Part shown: positions 34,729-45,735 of the stretch, one piece after another
Numbering within the stretch: the first letter of the stretch is position 1
Layout: the number at the start of each line of letters is the position of its first letter
Assembly: GCF_023898315.1 (NCBI RefSeq)
Contig: NC_064616.1
Span: 545,033,602-545,097,601, forward strand
DNA: 64,000 nucleotides
Reading direction: 5' to 3'
From: Schistocerca nitens
Taxonomy: Eukaryota; Arthropoda; Insecta; Orthoptera; Acrididae
Position numbers and translations under genes: made by a program
Notes under the pieces: model-generated
The model's input: only the letters and a program-made list of their open reading frames with translations
Database searches by the model: none
What the model was told of the DNA's origin: nothing

Positions 34729-35664
34729 CACATTTTCAACTGTCCCAGTTGATGTACATCAACGCCTGTCGACAGCTTTTTGTCTCGATTTAATTATCAT
34801 TTCACACATATCTGTAGTCAGAGTTAAGCGACGCTTGAAGTGGGGTTATGTGCGATGCCGCTGGACAGTGGACGACTGAAACGAATTATCTGAAGTAATA
34901 ACTGACGATATACTCTGTGGCAGTCCGACTGAAGGATTTGGGTTTGGCTAATGTCCGGAGGACGTTGCCATCCATCATGAACAGTGCAAACAGTGAGGTA
35001 AAAACGAGGTGGTGTGGTAGTGTAGTGCTTTTTTTTATACGATTAGGTTGTTGTCTTCTTTTAGGACTTCGGAAAATTCTGAATGCAGATGCAATTGAAT
35101 ACCACTAACAACGTTTTATATTACATAAAGCAGGGGAACAATTTGGGACATTAACCGTTTGTAGCAGCATGACACTGTAAGCTGTCATAAAGCAGCAGCT
35201 GTAGGGGTATTGTTTGTGGACAATGATGTTCCTGAAATAGACTGGCTTGTTAAAAAACACATCCTGAACCCAATGGAATACTTTTGGTATGAGTTATAAT
35301 GTCGACTTTGCTCCAGACACCAGTGTGCCGTATAGCCGTGTTCTCTGGTTTCGTGTCTTCAGAATGAATGGACTGTCAATCCCCCACACACACTTGGTGG
35401 TTGTTCCTTAGCTTTTTGTAATGTTATTTCGTTCCGAGTCCAGGTTTGATGTGACACTGATGTAATTCCGAAATACTCAGCCTATGAAAATGTGCACCTG
35501 TGTTGACTCGTTACTGGACGGTTCCGAGATGACTAACAGGAAACCAAGGAAGTACTGCTGTTGGGCAATTAGTCATTAGCAATTCTCTGAATCACTTGCT
35601 TATCTCAAGAAGTTCATACCCAAAGGTCACTTCCTTTAGCAAACACGTTTACCAACTTGTATTA

Positions 35665-37086
35665 CACTCCTGTAAATGGAAAAAAGAACACATTGACACC
35701 GGTGTGTCAGACCCACCATACTTGCTCCGGACACTGCGAGAGGGCTGTACAAGCAATGATCACACGCACGGCACAGCGGACACACCAGGACCCGCGGTGT
35801 TGGCCGTCGAATGGCGCTAGCTGCGCAGCATTTGTGCACCGCCGCCGTCAGTGTCAGCCAGTTTGCCGTGGCATACGGAGCTCCATCGCAGTCTTTAACA
35901 CTGGTAGCATGCCGCGACAGCGTGGACGTGAACCGTATGTGCAGTTGACGGACTTTGAGCGAGGGCGTATAGTGGGCATTCGGGAGGCCGGGTGGACGTA
36001 CCGCCGAATTGCTCAACACGTGGGGCGTGAGGTCTCCACAGTACATCGATGTTGTCGCCAGTGGTCGGCGGAAGGTGCACGTGCTCGTCGACCTGGGACC
36101 GGACCGCAGCGACGCACGGATGCACGCCAAGACCGTAGGATCCTACGCAGTGCCGTAGGGGACCGCACCGCCACTTCCCAGCAAATTAGGGACACTGTTG
36201 CTCCTGGGGTATCGGCGAGGACCATTCGCAACCGTCTCCATGAAGCTGGGATACGGTCCCGCACACCGTTAGGCCGTCTTCCGCTCACGCCCCAACATCG
36301 TGCAGCCCGCCTCCAGTGGTGTCGCGACAGGCGTGAATGGAGGGACGAATGGAGACGTGTCGTCTTCAGCGATGAGAGTCGCTTCTGCCTTGGTGCCAAT
36401 GATGGTCGTATGCGTGTTTGGCGCCGTGCAGGTGAGCGCCACAATCAGGACTGCATACGACCGAGGCACACAGGGCCAACACCCGGCATCATGGTGTGGG
36501 GAGCGATCTCCTACACTGGCCGTACACCACTGGTGATCGTCGAGGGGACACTGAATAGTGCACGGTACATCCAAACCGTCATCGAACCCATCGTTCTACC
36601 ATTCCTAGACCGGCAAGGGAACTTGCTGTTCCAACAGGACAATGCACGTCCGCATGTATCCCGTGCCACCCAACGTGCTCTAGAAGGTGTAAGTCAACTA
36701 CCCTGGCCAGCAAGATCTCCGGATCTGTCCCCCATTGAGCATGTTTGGGACTGGATGAAGCGTCGTCTCAGGCGGTCTGCACGTCCAGCACGAACGCTGG
36801 TCCAACTGAGGCGCCAGGTGGAAATGGCATGGCAAGCCGTTCCACAGGACTACATCCAGCATCTCTTCGATCGTCTCCATGGGAGAATAGCAGCCTGCAT
36901 TGCTGCGAAAGGTGGATATACACTGTACTATTGCCGACATTGTGCATGCTCTGTTGCCTGTGTCTATGTGCCTGTGGTTCTGTCAGTGTGATCATGTGAT
37001 GTATCTGACCCCAGGAATGTGTCAATAAAGTTTCCCCTTCCTGGGACAATGAATTCACGGTGTTCTTATTTCAATTTTCAGGAGTG
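35665..37086 (+). mobile_element. Apparently intact Tc1-like transposon
   Basis: Inverted termini of 27 bp (CACTCCTG(T/A)AAAT(G/T)GAAA...) match at 24 positions and are flanked by TA at 35663-35664 and 37087-37088. The element is 1422 bp and contains one uninterrupted transposase frame. It lies in intron 1 in the same orientation as the host gene. It is the best-preserved DNA transposon in the window. Confidence 0.92.
35909..36991 (+). CDS. Tc1-like transposase, open reading frame intact
   Basis: This would catalyse cut-and-paste transposition in the nucleus. I chose the ATG at 35909 (MPRQRGREPYVQLTDFERGR), which gives 360 residues. Upstream in-frame codons are open but extend outside the element. 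The order is: a paired-like helix-turn-helix DNA-binding region (about residues 10-65), then a second one (to about 120) with 'GIRSRTPLGRLPLTPQHR'. The catalytic domain has VVFSDESRFCLG (first Asp), IMVWGAISYTGRTPLV, LFQQDNARPHVS (second Asp) and WPARSPDLSPIEHVWDWMK (Glu). Thirty-two residues separate the second Asp from the Glu, two fewer than in canonical Tc1. No stop or frameshift interrupts it. Confidence 0.9.
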   Translation: MPRQRGREPYVQLTDFERGRIVGIREAGWTYRRIAQHVGREVSTVHRCCRQWSAEGARARRPGTGPQRRTDARQDRRILRSAVGDRTATSQQIRDTVAPGVSARTIRNRLHEAGIRSRTPLGRLPLTPQHRAARLQWCRDRREWRDEWRRVVFSDESRFCLGANDGRMRVWRRAGERHNQDCIRPRHTGPTPGIMVWGAISYTGRTPLVIVEGTLNSARYIQTVIEPIVLPFLDRQGNLLFQQDNARPHVSRATQRALEGVSQLPWPARSPDLSPIEHVWDWMKRRLRRSARPARTLVQLRRQVEMAWQAVPQDYIQHLFDRLHGRIAACIAAKGGYTLYYCRHCACSVACVYVPVVLSV

Positions 37087-37088
37087 TA

Positions 37089-40000
37089 TATGGGCTTCCT
37101 GTGGGTCCTGCCGAAATACTTCTGAGCATTTTTCAGAGGTACTAGCTGAGTGTCTCAGAACAAGCGACCTACGGGCTCCACACGTTCGTTATGCAATAAC
37201 CAAATTTTCTTATGTATCTTTTACTCCATCTGTCCATTTACCTGCACAAGCCAAAATGTACTCGTTACATTCACTGTTTACAAGGGTCTAATACCTCTCT
37301 CTCCTCATCGTCCGTAGCCACGACCTTCGATTTACCCTCTCGTGACATTTTTGGACTACAGAACCCTATTCACATCACTTAGAAACATCAGGTTTTTAAG
37401 CACTAAAATTGGTTTACCGAGGAGACTGCACACAGAAATAAACCAACCTGTTACATAAAAAATAAAAGCTGTTTCTAAATGGTAGCCAGAGTTTTATAAT
37501 ATTCTGCTAGTATTCTTCACAGTAATAGTGCACGACTACAACAGAGAAGATAATGAATAATATAGTTGAGCTCTGTAGCGTCACATCTCTAACATGTCTT
37601 AGAACTCAACCAGTCCAATAATTGAGCATGTTAGCTACGTGGGGCTATGTAAAAGTACCCACTGAGGGCAAAACATTAGCGAAGGTAGCTCAGTCCTATC
37701 CTACAATTTGTTTATAATGTGTCACATATCTAAGTTTGCCATATGCTGGACTGTGATGGTCTTGTGTAGTTAAGTGATGTGTTTGTGACGTTATGGAATG
37801 CTATTGGAGTGAAAGAAGAAGATAAGATCTTGTGCTTGCACATACTTTACTACTTTCTCAAGGCATCTAAGATGCAGTTGCATTTAACGTCAAACAATCC
37901 TAAAAATATCTGATTTCCTCAAACCATAAGTCACTAAAGGTTTGTATAAAATATTTTTTTTGAGAATACTGATGAGCAATATGATGATCAGGAGTTGTGT
38001 GTCAGTGTAACTGTTCCTCTTGCCTAGAAAATACAGTTGGTGAAACTATCTTCAGTGATCAAATTGTAGCAATCTAATCTCGTTCTGACTGTCACCGTGT
38101 TACATTGCTACGTAACTTTCCTACTGGTGGTGGTATAGTTAATGTTATAACTCGACCTGGTGTGAAGATTACCGTCGCTTGTCATGTCCAACAGCTCCTG
38201 CAAGCTACCCTCTGTAGTAATTGTTTAACAAGTTCGTGTGGTCAGCGAAATTACTGGCCCCTGCGAATTATTGCCGAGTATTAATGATTTGTAGCGGGAG
38301 GGTTGAACCAACCGGTAAAGATTTGAACGCAACGGATAACACAATATTTTTTTAGAACTACTGCAGAAGGCACCTATGCAGGGCTTAATAGGGAGCATAG
38401 AGCCATTATTTCCTTTCATAACCAAGCATTCAACTGTGGTACTGACTTTGATCTATTCTGTATGATGAAGGGAGGAAATAATTGATATTTATTCAATACC
38501 GATGGCATTTCAATAACTAGCAGAGTGTCTGTTGGAATATACATCGTCACAACTGCTCTCTCTAGTTAACATGATTCACTTTCGCAAAGTTATATTGAAA
38601 GGGCGAGGGGACAACGGACCTGGCCTCAATGTAATTGATTGCAGGCACACAATTATACCTAAACCCATACTTATTACAATCAATTACTTTAGGTCACGTA
38701 GAAAAAGCTCAGCAAGGACACTACAAGCGAACTCGGTCAGGGCAGAGGAGTATTCGCCTAAATATTTCAATTATCTTTAAAACGTACGCTGAAGAAAGGG
38801 TAGCAAGAGGAGCACTTTACTATGACTGCCAATTTTGGTTTAATCTTGCTTTCAGAAACAACACCCCATTACTGAGCTGGTAGGAAGAACATTTACTATC
38901 ATATGGCAGGAAAATTTTTCAAGTCTTTTTTCCTTCAATGGGCATTAAAATCTGAACTTTCCTAGATAAAAGAGTTTAAACCGTGTTTTTTACCTAACGC
39001 ACTTCATTATAGGCGAATCAAATAGTTACGAGGGCCACAAGAAACATTAAATATCACATCAATACTATTCCACACATGTGGCCAAGTAGCGGAAGCCAAC
39101 GGAAATGCAAAAAATACGGACACGCAAGATTATTCCTTCTCTGTCTTTCACTCACCCACTACCATATGATTATTCACTCGACTACTACACGTTTTCAGAC
39201 CGAAACTGCAGTTTACCAATGTGGCGGTTGCTCCAATTGACCACGTGGCGGGAAAGCAAGTACACAAAGAAAACATATGACAAATAAATAAAAAAATCCC
39301 CTAAAATATTACTGTAAGAGAAAAACCACATTAAAATACATTAAATTAGAGAACGCCTGTTAAGCACAGAGCAATAATACGACCGTGAGCTTAAGGCCCA
39401 TGGTGATTGGCCTGACCACAGCACCAACGCAAGGTTCTAGTGAAATTTAACTAAATTATGAAAATAAAGTCCCTTATCGGGGTTTCGTGGTAATATCACA
39501 CCTAATTGCAACATCTGGACCATATTGACAAGCAGGTTTGAGACACTCTAATACCTTTGTTAACATTACGAAAATCGATAGCTGCACCTCCACGTCTGTC
39601 CAGCGTCGCTACCCAAGACCGAGTGGGCTTGCAGACACCTCGCCTAACCGTTGTTCGTTCAAAATGTTGTGGAGGGGACGGTTCGCCAACCTAACAAAGC
39701 CAACACTCGTGCTTTCGCAACCTGCCTGACCTGACGTGCACATTATCTTTGTCAAACTTGGTCGTGTTTTGGGGGTTGGTACTAGCCTACCACAGAACCA
39801 CAGCTTTCTGCTACTTCACATAATATGTCATTCATACAGTCAAAGGTCGCACAAGGGAAAGGATGCAAGGAAACGTGGCACACACGAAATAAAAAAATCA
39901 ATGAATAAATAAATAAACTCCGCTTGATCCATTCTCTACTGCTTGTTACCCACCGATTTACTTCTGCAGAGTAAAAACACTCTCGCTATAATTCTCCTGT

Positions 40001-41046
40001 ATCGGAATTTATTGAGAAAAATATGGAATGGGACAACAAGTTCCGTTTCAACATCGTCAGACTATTTAGCAACCAAGATGACGAAGGCATGTTGACTCAC
40101 AGCAATCTTACAACAAATTTCCAATCTTAAAGAAGGTCAGCACAAACGAATCTCAGGAAACGTTACAACATTTTCATAAGAGCAGTGTTGTTCGCAGTAC
40201 GTACGAATATCAAGGCAGACCACTGAAAGTTATAAAAAACATCCAAATAAAATTTAATTTACCCATTGAGATATATTAGTATATTTATTCCAAGAAACAC
40301 ATACCTTGGTTGGAAAATTACAGAGAAGATTATTGATTGTTCCTTTGATATACCGGTACTGCGGTTTTCATCCAAAAACCTTTCCAAAAGATCTCTAGGC
40401 ACCAGATTTCGTAAGTAAAGGGTCTACAGTTTCCATTACTGCTAGAGGGTCAATGCATTCATACTTAAACTCCTTCTGTTTCCCTTTAGCATCCTCATTT
40501 ATATATATGCACCACGTCTCAACAGGAGGACACAAGCAGTGACCTAGTAACTGTCAGTAGAAATTGTGTGAAAATACATAGCCCACACTACTCTCATCAT
40601 ATTGTGCAAATCATTGCAGTTGTTACGTCATTCTTACTGTACTGAATTTTTCGTAATTACAACACGCATTTTTTTGGGATGTACCCAAACATACGTCTTT
40701 AAAATCAGTAATATATTTGCTGTACAAATCTATTACCTTTGTATACACTCATGTTAAAAAATTCTTCTGGTTTCATTATTCTTCAGGAAGTAAATCCAAA
40801 TGTTTCTTTGTTACGCGTACCAAAACCACGGAAATTATGGTTATTTACAAAACACTTCGCAGCAGTCTCAGAAACAAGATCGGAGAACAAATAGGCCTTA
40901 TGCTACAAAGTATGGAAAACCATATACACCCTTCTAGAGCAGATAGTTATCAAAATAATACCTGCCAGAGCAGTCAATGAAATTTGTGAGAAGGCAAACT
41001 TAAATGTATAAGACAAAGATGATGAAAACAAACGTAAATCGTTGAC

Positions 41047-41049
<3 letters not shown>
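37089..41049. other. Intron 1 sequence, nothing recognised
   Basis: About 4 kb of AT-rich DNA with short frames only. No exon with convincing splice sites or known repeat was seen. Confidence 0.35.

Positions 41050-41103
<54 letters not shown>
41050..41103. repeat. (TA)n microsatellite
   Basis: Uninterrupted TA dinucleotides for about 54 bases. Confidence 0.97.
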
Positions 41104-41108
<5 letters not shown>

Positions 41109-41921
41109 GTTATTTCAAATGTGTTAATACATTAATTCCAAAGTGAGACAAAATATTCAATGCCTACATGGAAAAATGTTTTCGGTGGCCTACGGATGCA
41201 TGACTGTACCCATGCGTGCACTCCTTCGTCCGAAGCATGTCGACGGCTACGACTGTCATTTTTCACGCACCAAAAATATGTAAATTGCATGAGGGGAAAT
41301 GGGGACTGTGTGGAGGAAACAGCCATGGCATCACGTAGCCGTGTTCACAGTTTTCTTATGTGCCTTTTCTTTTATTGCACCTTATATATCTTAATTATCA
41401 TGAGAGTCCTTAGATTTCAATGAAATTAAGAATAAAGCTATTTTTTCAGTAACTGCTCTGAGGTCACTTAAAATATTCGAAAGTCATATGGATACGTTAT
41501 AACACTAACCTGCCGTTACTCAAGCTAATGTGACCCACTGAGAGGATTTTGAAATTTTGACCGCATGTGTGTCTAACAGATAAAGGTATCGGACTGTAAT
41601 TTTAAATATATTGCAGTTAACAGAAAAACGAAACAAGCTCTAAATTTGGGGTTAATGAAAGTAGTAAAATACATATGTGAATGAAAAACGCATGATCATT
41701 AGCCCAATTAGGCTCATTAATTTGGAAATATAAGTTTATTGAAGTTAATTTCATTAATATTCCGTTTGAATAGAACACAGGATACAACGGACACAGGGCA
41801 CTCTGAGTTGTGGGTAGCAGTAGTTACCAATAATGCACATACAAGTAATAATAGAAAGCAAACTCGTACCAAACTCACACTAATAACAGTTATACTCTAT
41901 TGTTGTTACTTGGATCAGTAC
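41104..41921. other. Intron 1 sequence, nothing recognised
   Basis: No gene recognised. Confidence 0.35.
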
Positions 41922-41933
41922 TGAAATGTTAGT

Positions 41934-42171
41934 TGGTTGGTTGGTTGTTTGGGGGAAGAGACCAAACAGCGAGGTTATCGGTCTCATAGGGTTAGGGAAG
42001 GATGAAGAAGGAAGTCGGCCGTGCCCCTTCAAAGGAACCATCCCGGCATTTGCCTGGAGCGATTTAGGGAAATCACGGAAAACCTAAATCAGGATGGCCG
42101 GACGCGGGATTGAACCGTCGTCCTTCCGAATGCGAGTCCAGTGTGCTAACCACTGCGCCACCTCGCTCGGT
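41934..42171 (-). repeat. Full-length tRNA-derived SINE
   Basis: On the minus strand it starts CGAGCGAGGTGGCGCAGTGG, whose A box complement lies at 42144-42160, with a B box (GGTTCAATCC, 42107-42116). It ends in a CCAACCAACCA-type tail. Exact TGAAATGTTAGT duplications flank it (41922-41933 and 42172-42183). It is the same family as 23565-23760. Confidence 0.95.
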
Positions 42172-42183
42172 TGAAATGTTAGT

Positions 42184-44028
42184 GCCAGAAGTACAGAACT
42201 AAAATTGGCCAGGAGGGGCTTCTGACTTAACTGACCTATAAATACCACAATTAAAATAAATTATAGCACGATCACACTGTTAATACTTCCATTTACAGAA
42301 ATATATCAGATATCCTTAGTAGTAATAATAGTCCATTTATTTTTTGAATATGTGAAGAACATGATGGGGATCCCTGAACTAGTACGGTGTGACTAGTCAA
42401 GCTCTAAGTCTAATTCAGTAGCAAAGAATAATTTAAACAAAATTAACTCTCAGCTTCACTTTGAATAGTTCATAATTTTACTTTTTGACTTCATCGTTCA
42501 TGACGATAATCAAGCCGAATTATATTTCAAATAAGTTTAACTTATGTACTTTTTTCATTATCTGTGAAGTAGGTATTTTAGACAGAACATTTACACAGTC
42601 TGGCACTGAATTTTTGCAAAACAATACCTTGCAATAAATTGAGGGCTCTTTAGCAAAATTATAACTAACTTCTACTTTTGTTAATACTTGCGCATTTGAC
42701 AAACTTGACTAAATCACTAGTTCATTTGAAAAATGATACTCGGTTTTATAAACACTGTGGAGAAGACCCTGCATAGGTTCATGATCAGAATGGAAGATAT
42801 GGTTGTAAACACAGGCTTATAGCACTGGGATTATTATTAAAATCACTCACAGAAATTAACTGGTCCATGCTCTGATACATACCTTTATTTATGAAGTTTG
42901 TGGAGCTGTGGCGTAGTAGTAGTGTCAAACGACATGGCCTCTAACTGTACTCACGGCACATGATGTGTGAATGCTCTTTAAAATTTCTTCTTGGGGACGG
43001 ATATTTAACGTGTAAGAGCATGCAACGGCCAAATCCATATCCGAGGCCAAGTTCCTTGCGAAGCGGCTTCCAACTGCTTCCCTCGGCACCGTAGATGTGT
43101 ACCGAGCAATGGCTAGCCATTGACTGCGTACCGTTCACACCAAGGAGCTGCCCGGTTCGTCCGCCAAAACCACCTTTTACATAGCGCCAATCTACTTCCG
43201 TTGCGGAGGGACTTCCCTACATCTTTTATATTTTACAATACAAGTGCCCTAAGTGTAAACAACTTTCCAATAACATTGTTTTTATTTTAAATATACAAAT
43301 ATTATAAAATGTAATTATTTTAAGTATCATTTAGCTTTTTCCATACGTACCTGACAGACTTTAAATATCCTGTCACGAATCAATGACATTAACTAACACA
43401 GAATAAACACATCATAAATACAGACACAATGTTACATAATATAAACATACTTCTAATCGATATAAGTGTTACAATTTTTAGTTCAGCGCTTCATGGCAGA
43501 TTTAAAATTTCTCCGAGGACCTTCTTCTCATTTGTAAATATGATGCCATATAAAGTCACTGTTTTACACAGTGGGTACTACATGACCTACGTCTCTTATG
43601 ACTTCCAACATGACACCGTAGGAGTACGTTAGAAATACTTGTAGAAACTTTGTGAGTGATAGGTATAAAATTACGACGAGAAATGTTTGCTTTACTAACT
43701 AGATGTAAAAACGTATCGAAGAAATAGTACTACAGATTTTACTTTGTTCGTACAATACAATGACCACTAGACCCGTTCAGCAGTAATGGTGAATGACAAA
43801 AAATATTACAAAGTCCTACACCTGTTACCTGCATAGAGTTATAGGTGATTTCTTTGGCATTAAGTGACTTTCCACTTAACTAACACGTTTGATTTTCACT
43901 AGGTAAGTATAAAATCGGAGAAATATCAGGTAAAGCCACATTACTTTTTACAAATGTAGCTCTATTAATGCGCGGTATTATGGCAGTTCTATAAATGGCT
44001 GAATAGCATTCTTTTGTTTTGTTTCCAG
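42184..44028. other. Intron 1 sequence, 3' part
   Basis: No repeat firmly recognised. A pyrimidine-rich tract (CTTTTGTTTTGTTTCCAG) leads into exon 2. Confidence 0.4.
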
Positions 44029-44122
44029 CACTCCGAGGTGCAGAACAGCTCCCTATCGTTGACGATACTGCTCCATATTTTGATGACTTCCCAGGTGGCG
44101 AGTCCACAGATGCAGTTCCGTT
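44029..44122 (+). CDS. Secreted-protein gene, coding exon 2
   Basis: A near-ideal acceptor (TTTTGTTTTGTTTCCAG) precedes it and a consensus donor (TT|GTGAGTAT) follows. The exon is 94 bases: two bases finish Thr15, then 30 codons, then two bases of the next codon. It encodes LRGAEQLPIVDDTAPYFDDF followed by PGGESTDAVP. This acidic, Pro- and Asp-rich segment would be the start of the mature protein. It is open in the phase set by exon 1 and hands on the phase needed by exon 3. On the opposite strand a 143-codon frame covers the same bases; I take that as a shadow because it has no comparable splice support. Confidence 0.6.
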
Positions 44123-44512
44123 GTGAGTATCCTCATGGTAACACTCATCGCTGGCGCAGTTCTGATTACGTTCGAGCAAGCCCTGCATTCCAAGTGCCGT
44201 CATATGTTCTATGAGAGAATTTAGCCATGGGTACAGGCGAGGTACTGGGATATTCTTTTGAGTTCCTAGATGGTATGATTCACTTTCAACAGCACATGTT
44301 AACGAAAACACATTTATCTAATTCAGCGATTTGGTAGAATCTGTGCAAGTAGTAGGAAGTAAACGAGTTTGTCCAACGATTAAGAACAACATTCGATGTC
44401 ATATAACTCCTCAACCATGTACAGCAATTATAAAATGAATTAGGTGCCCATGTGTGGTATCGTACCGCACATTTTGCTCTGCGCAAAAAATCGCAGTGTC
44501 GATCTACATATA
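44123..44512. other. Intron 2 sequence
   Basis: Nothing recognised. Confidence 0.35.
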
Positions 44513-45735
44513 CATGGTGTCCTAAAAACGTTGCGACAGATTTCGAATGGTTGTAGAGAGTGGTTTGAGGAACAAATTGATGATGGGCACTTGTGTCAGG
44601 AAAGTCATTCTACGATGCTACAGAGCGTTGAAGTTAAAGGTGCCGGCGCCTGCCACTAGACCTGCCTTCGACAGCAAACGTGACTTTGTACGCTGACGGA
44701 GCATAGTCGGAATGTCTCGCAATTTTGTTTGCCATTCAGTTATCGCGGGTCAATGTCACTATGACCTGTGGAGAAGATGGAGCTAGCTACTGCGAAGACA
44801 GGACGTATTTCCTGTGAATGCGATTGTCTTCTGTCTTGGTAGATGACAGTTTCGGACAGTGATATTCATCTGAACTTTATTTCCGCACAGTATACCGAAA
44901 AACATTTGAGACTTTAGAGGGTTTTAGGAGAAAAATATACTACCGATGGAAACCCGTGTCCAAAACCGTTATTGTTGTATTCTCCAACAGTTTATTGAAC
45001 GTAACGTTTTCTACAATACAATAGCTGGCTATACAATAGATGTAGAAGTCCGTCGATCTACCCGTAGATGTGGGTCTTCTCGGTCGGCTGGTACTTCGAT
45101 CGGAGATGCAGTACAGCGGCTTCGGTGATATCTTCTTGGAGACTCTGCTACAGCGGTTGCCATTAGCAGCGGACGAAAACTGGTCTGCCTTCGACCGGCC
45201 GGGCCTATATAGTGAGCTGGAGCCAATAGAAACCCGGCGTAGGAATCCGTGGCCGGATATGCCGCGGCGACCTCTGCATGGAAAGATTCCTATTAATCGA
45301 CTGGAATCTTTGTCGTGTTTACCTGATGTCTTCGTCAGTTTGGCTGTTGGTTTGTTTCCCTCATAGCGTGGCTGTTATGCGGTGCTGCCTGCCATTTAGG
45401 GGAACCCGATGCAGACAGTACAGCTAACTACCAGAACAACATAACATTCCACCAGTAGGAGATAAGGCCTTTCTACGCAGCAGCTAGCTATGCCTTGTAC
45501 ACTGGTCATCGTGACAGTCAAAAACCATTGCGAGATGTTCCGCCTACAGTCCGTCAGCGTAGATGGCGTCTGCTGGCGAACGGGAGGCCTAGTAGCAGGT
45601 TCCGGTGCATGTAACTTCGATGCCCTGTAGTGCCGTTGGACGACGTTCCCGGATACGGGTTCCTGTCGTCGATTTGTTCCTCAAAACAGCCTCTGCTACC
45701 CGTCGAAGTCTGTCGCAATATTTCTTGGACATCAT
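44513..45735. mobile_element. Non-autonomous element with long inverted repeats
   Basis: The left end (TGTCCTAAAAACGTTGCGAC) and right end (complement TGTCCAAGAAATATTGCGAC) start inverted repeats. They can be followed for more than 200 bp through matching blocks (GAGGAACAAAT, GAAGTTA, TACGCTGACGGA, CTCGCAAT) and weakly further. TA lies outside both ends. The core (about 44880-45420) encodes nothing I recognise and includes a TATATAGTG motif. It is probably a Tc1/mariner-mobilised element and is old, judging by arm divergence. Confidence 0.6.

Larger units (their letters stand above)
33889..34800. mobile_element. Foldback element carrying tRNA-Thr-like sequences in both arms
   Basis: Two long arms are inverted copies of each other around a centre near 34270. 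The best-conserved outer part is G(T/C)TGTCGACAGGCGTTGAT at 33911 and its complement ending at 34776. Matching inner blocks include CTTACCGAGTCCCGTAAGAG and CATTACTCGCGGCAGAC with their complements. Each arm holds a tRNA-like sequence, and the right arm has a second copy after a local duplication. No protein is encoded, so it must be mobilised in trans. It interrupts the Tc1 relic. Confidence 0.75.
33447..35420 (+). mobile_element. Tc1-like element relic split by a palindromic element
   Basis: Left part (33447-33815): a decayed Tc1 N-terminus reads SDFENGLVVGYYLSNKSI and KLPKSTADAV, then a 'VRRELKRMVYSGRGV' type end. Right part (34800-35330): it resumes with 'RLKWGYVRCRWTVDD' type sequence, then TRWCGSVVLFF (family 'GGGSVMVWG'), GLRKILNADA, and HILNPMEYFWYEL with the catalytic Glu. 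About 1 kb of unrelated palindromic DNA lies between. Many stops and frameshifts. Confidence 0.6.

Noticed and set aside
35657-35908. N-terminal 84-codon extension of the Tc1 transposase frame
   Set aside because: It begins outside the element and runs through its terminal repeat. The internal ATG at 35909 gives a family-sized protein.
43880-44311. 143-codon minus-strand open frame over host exon 2
   Set aside because: It is antisense to exon 2, which has strong splice signals and matched phases on the + strand. The minus frame has no family or splice support.
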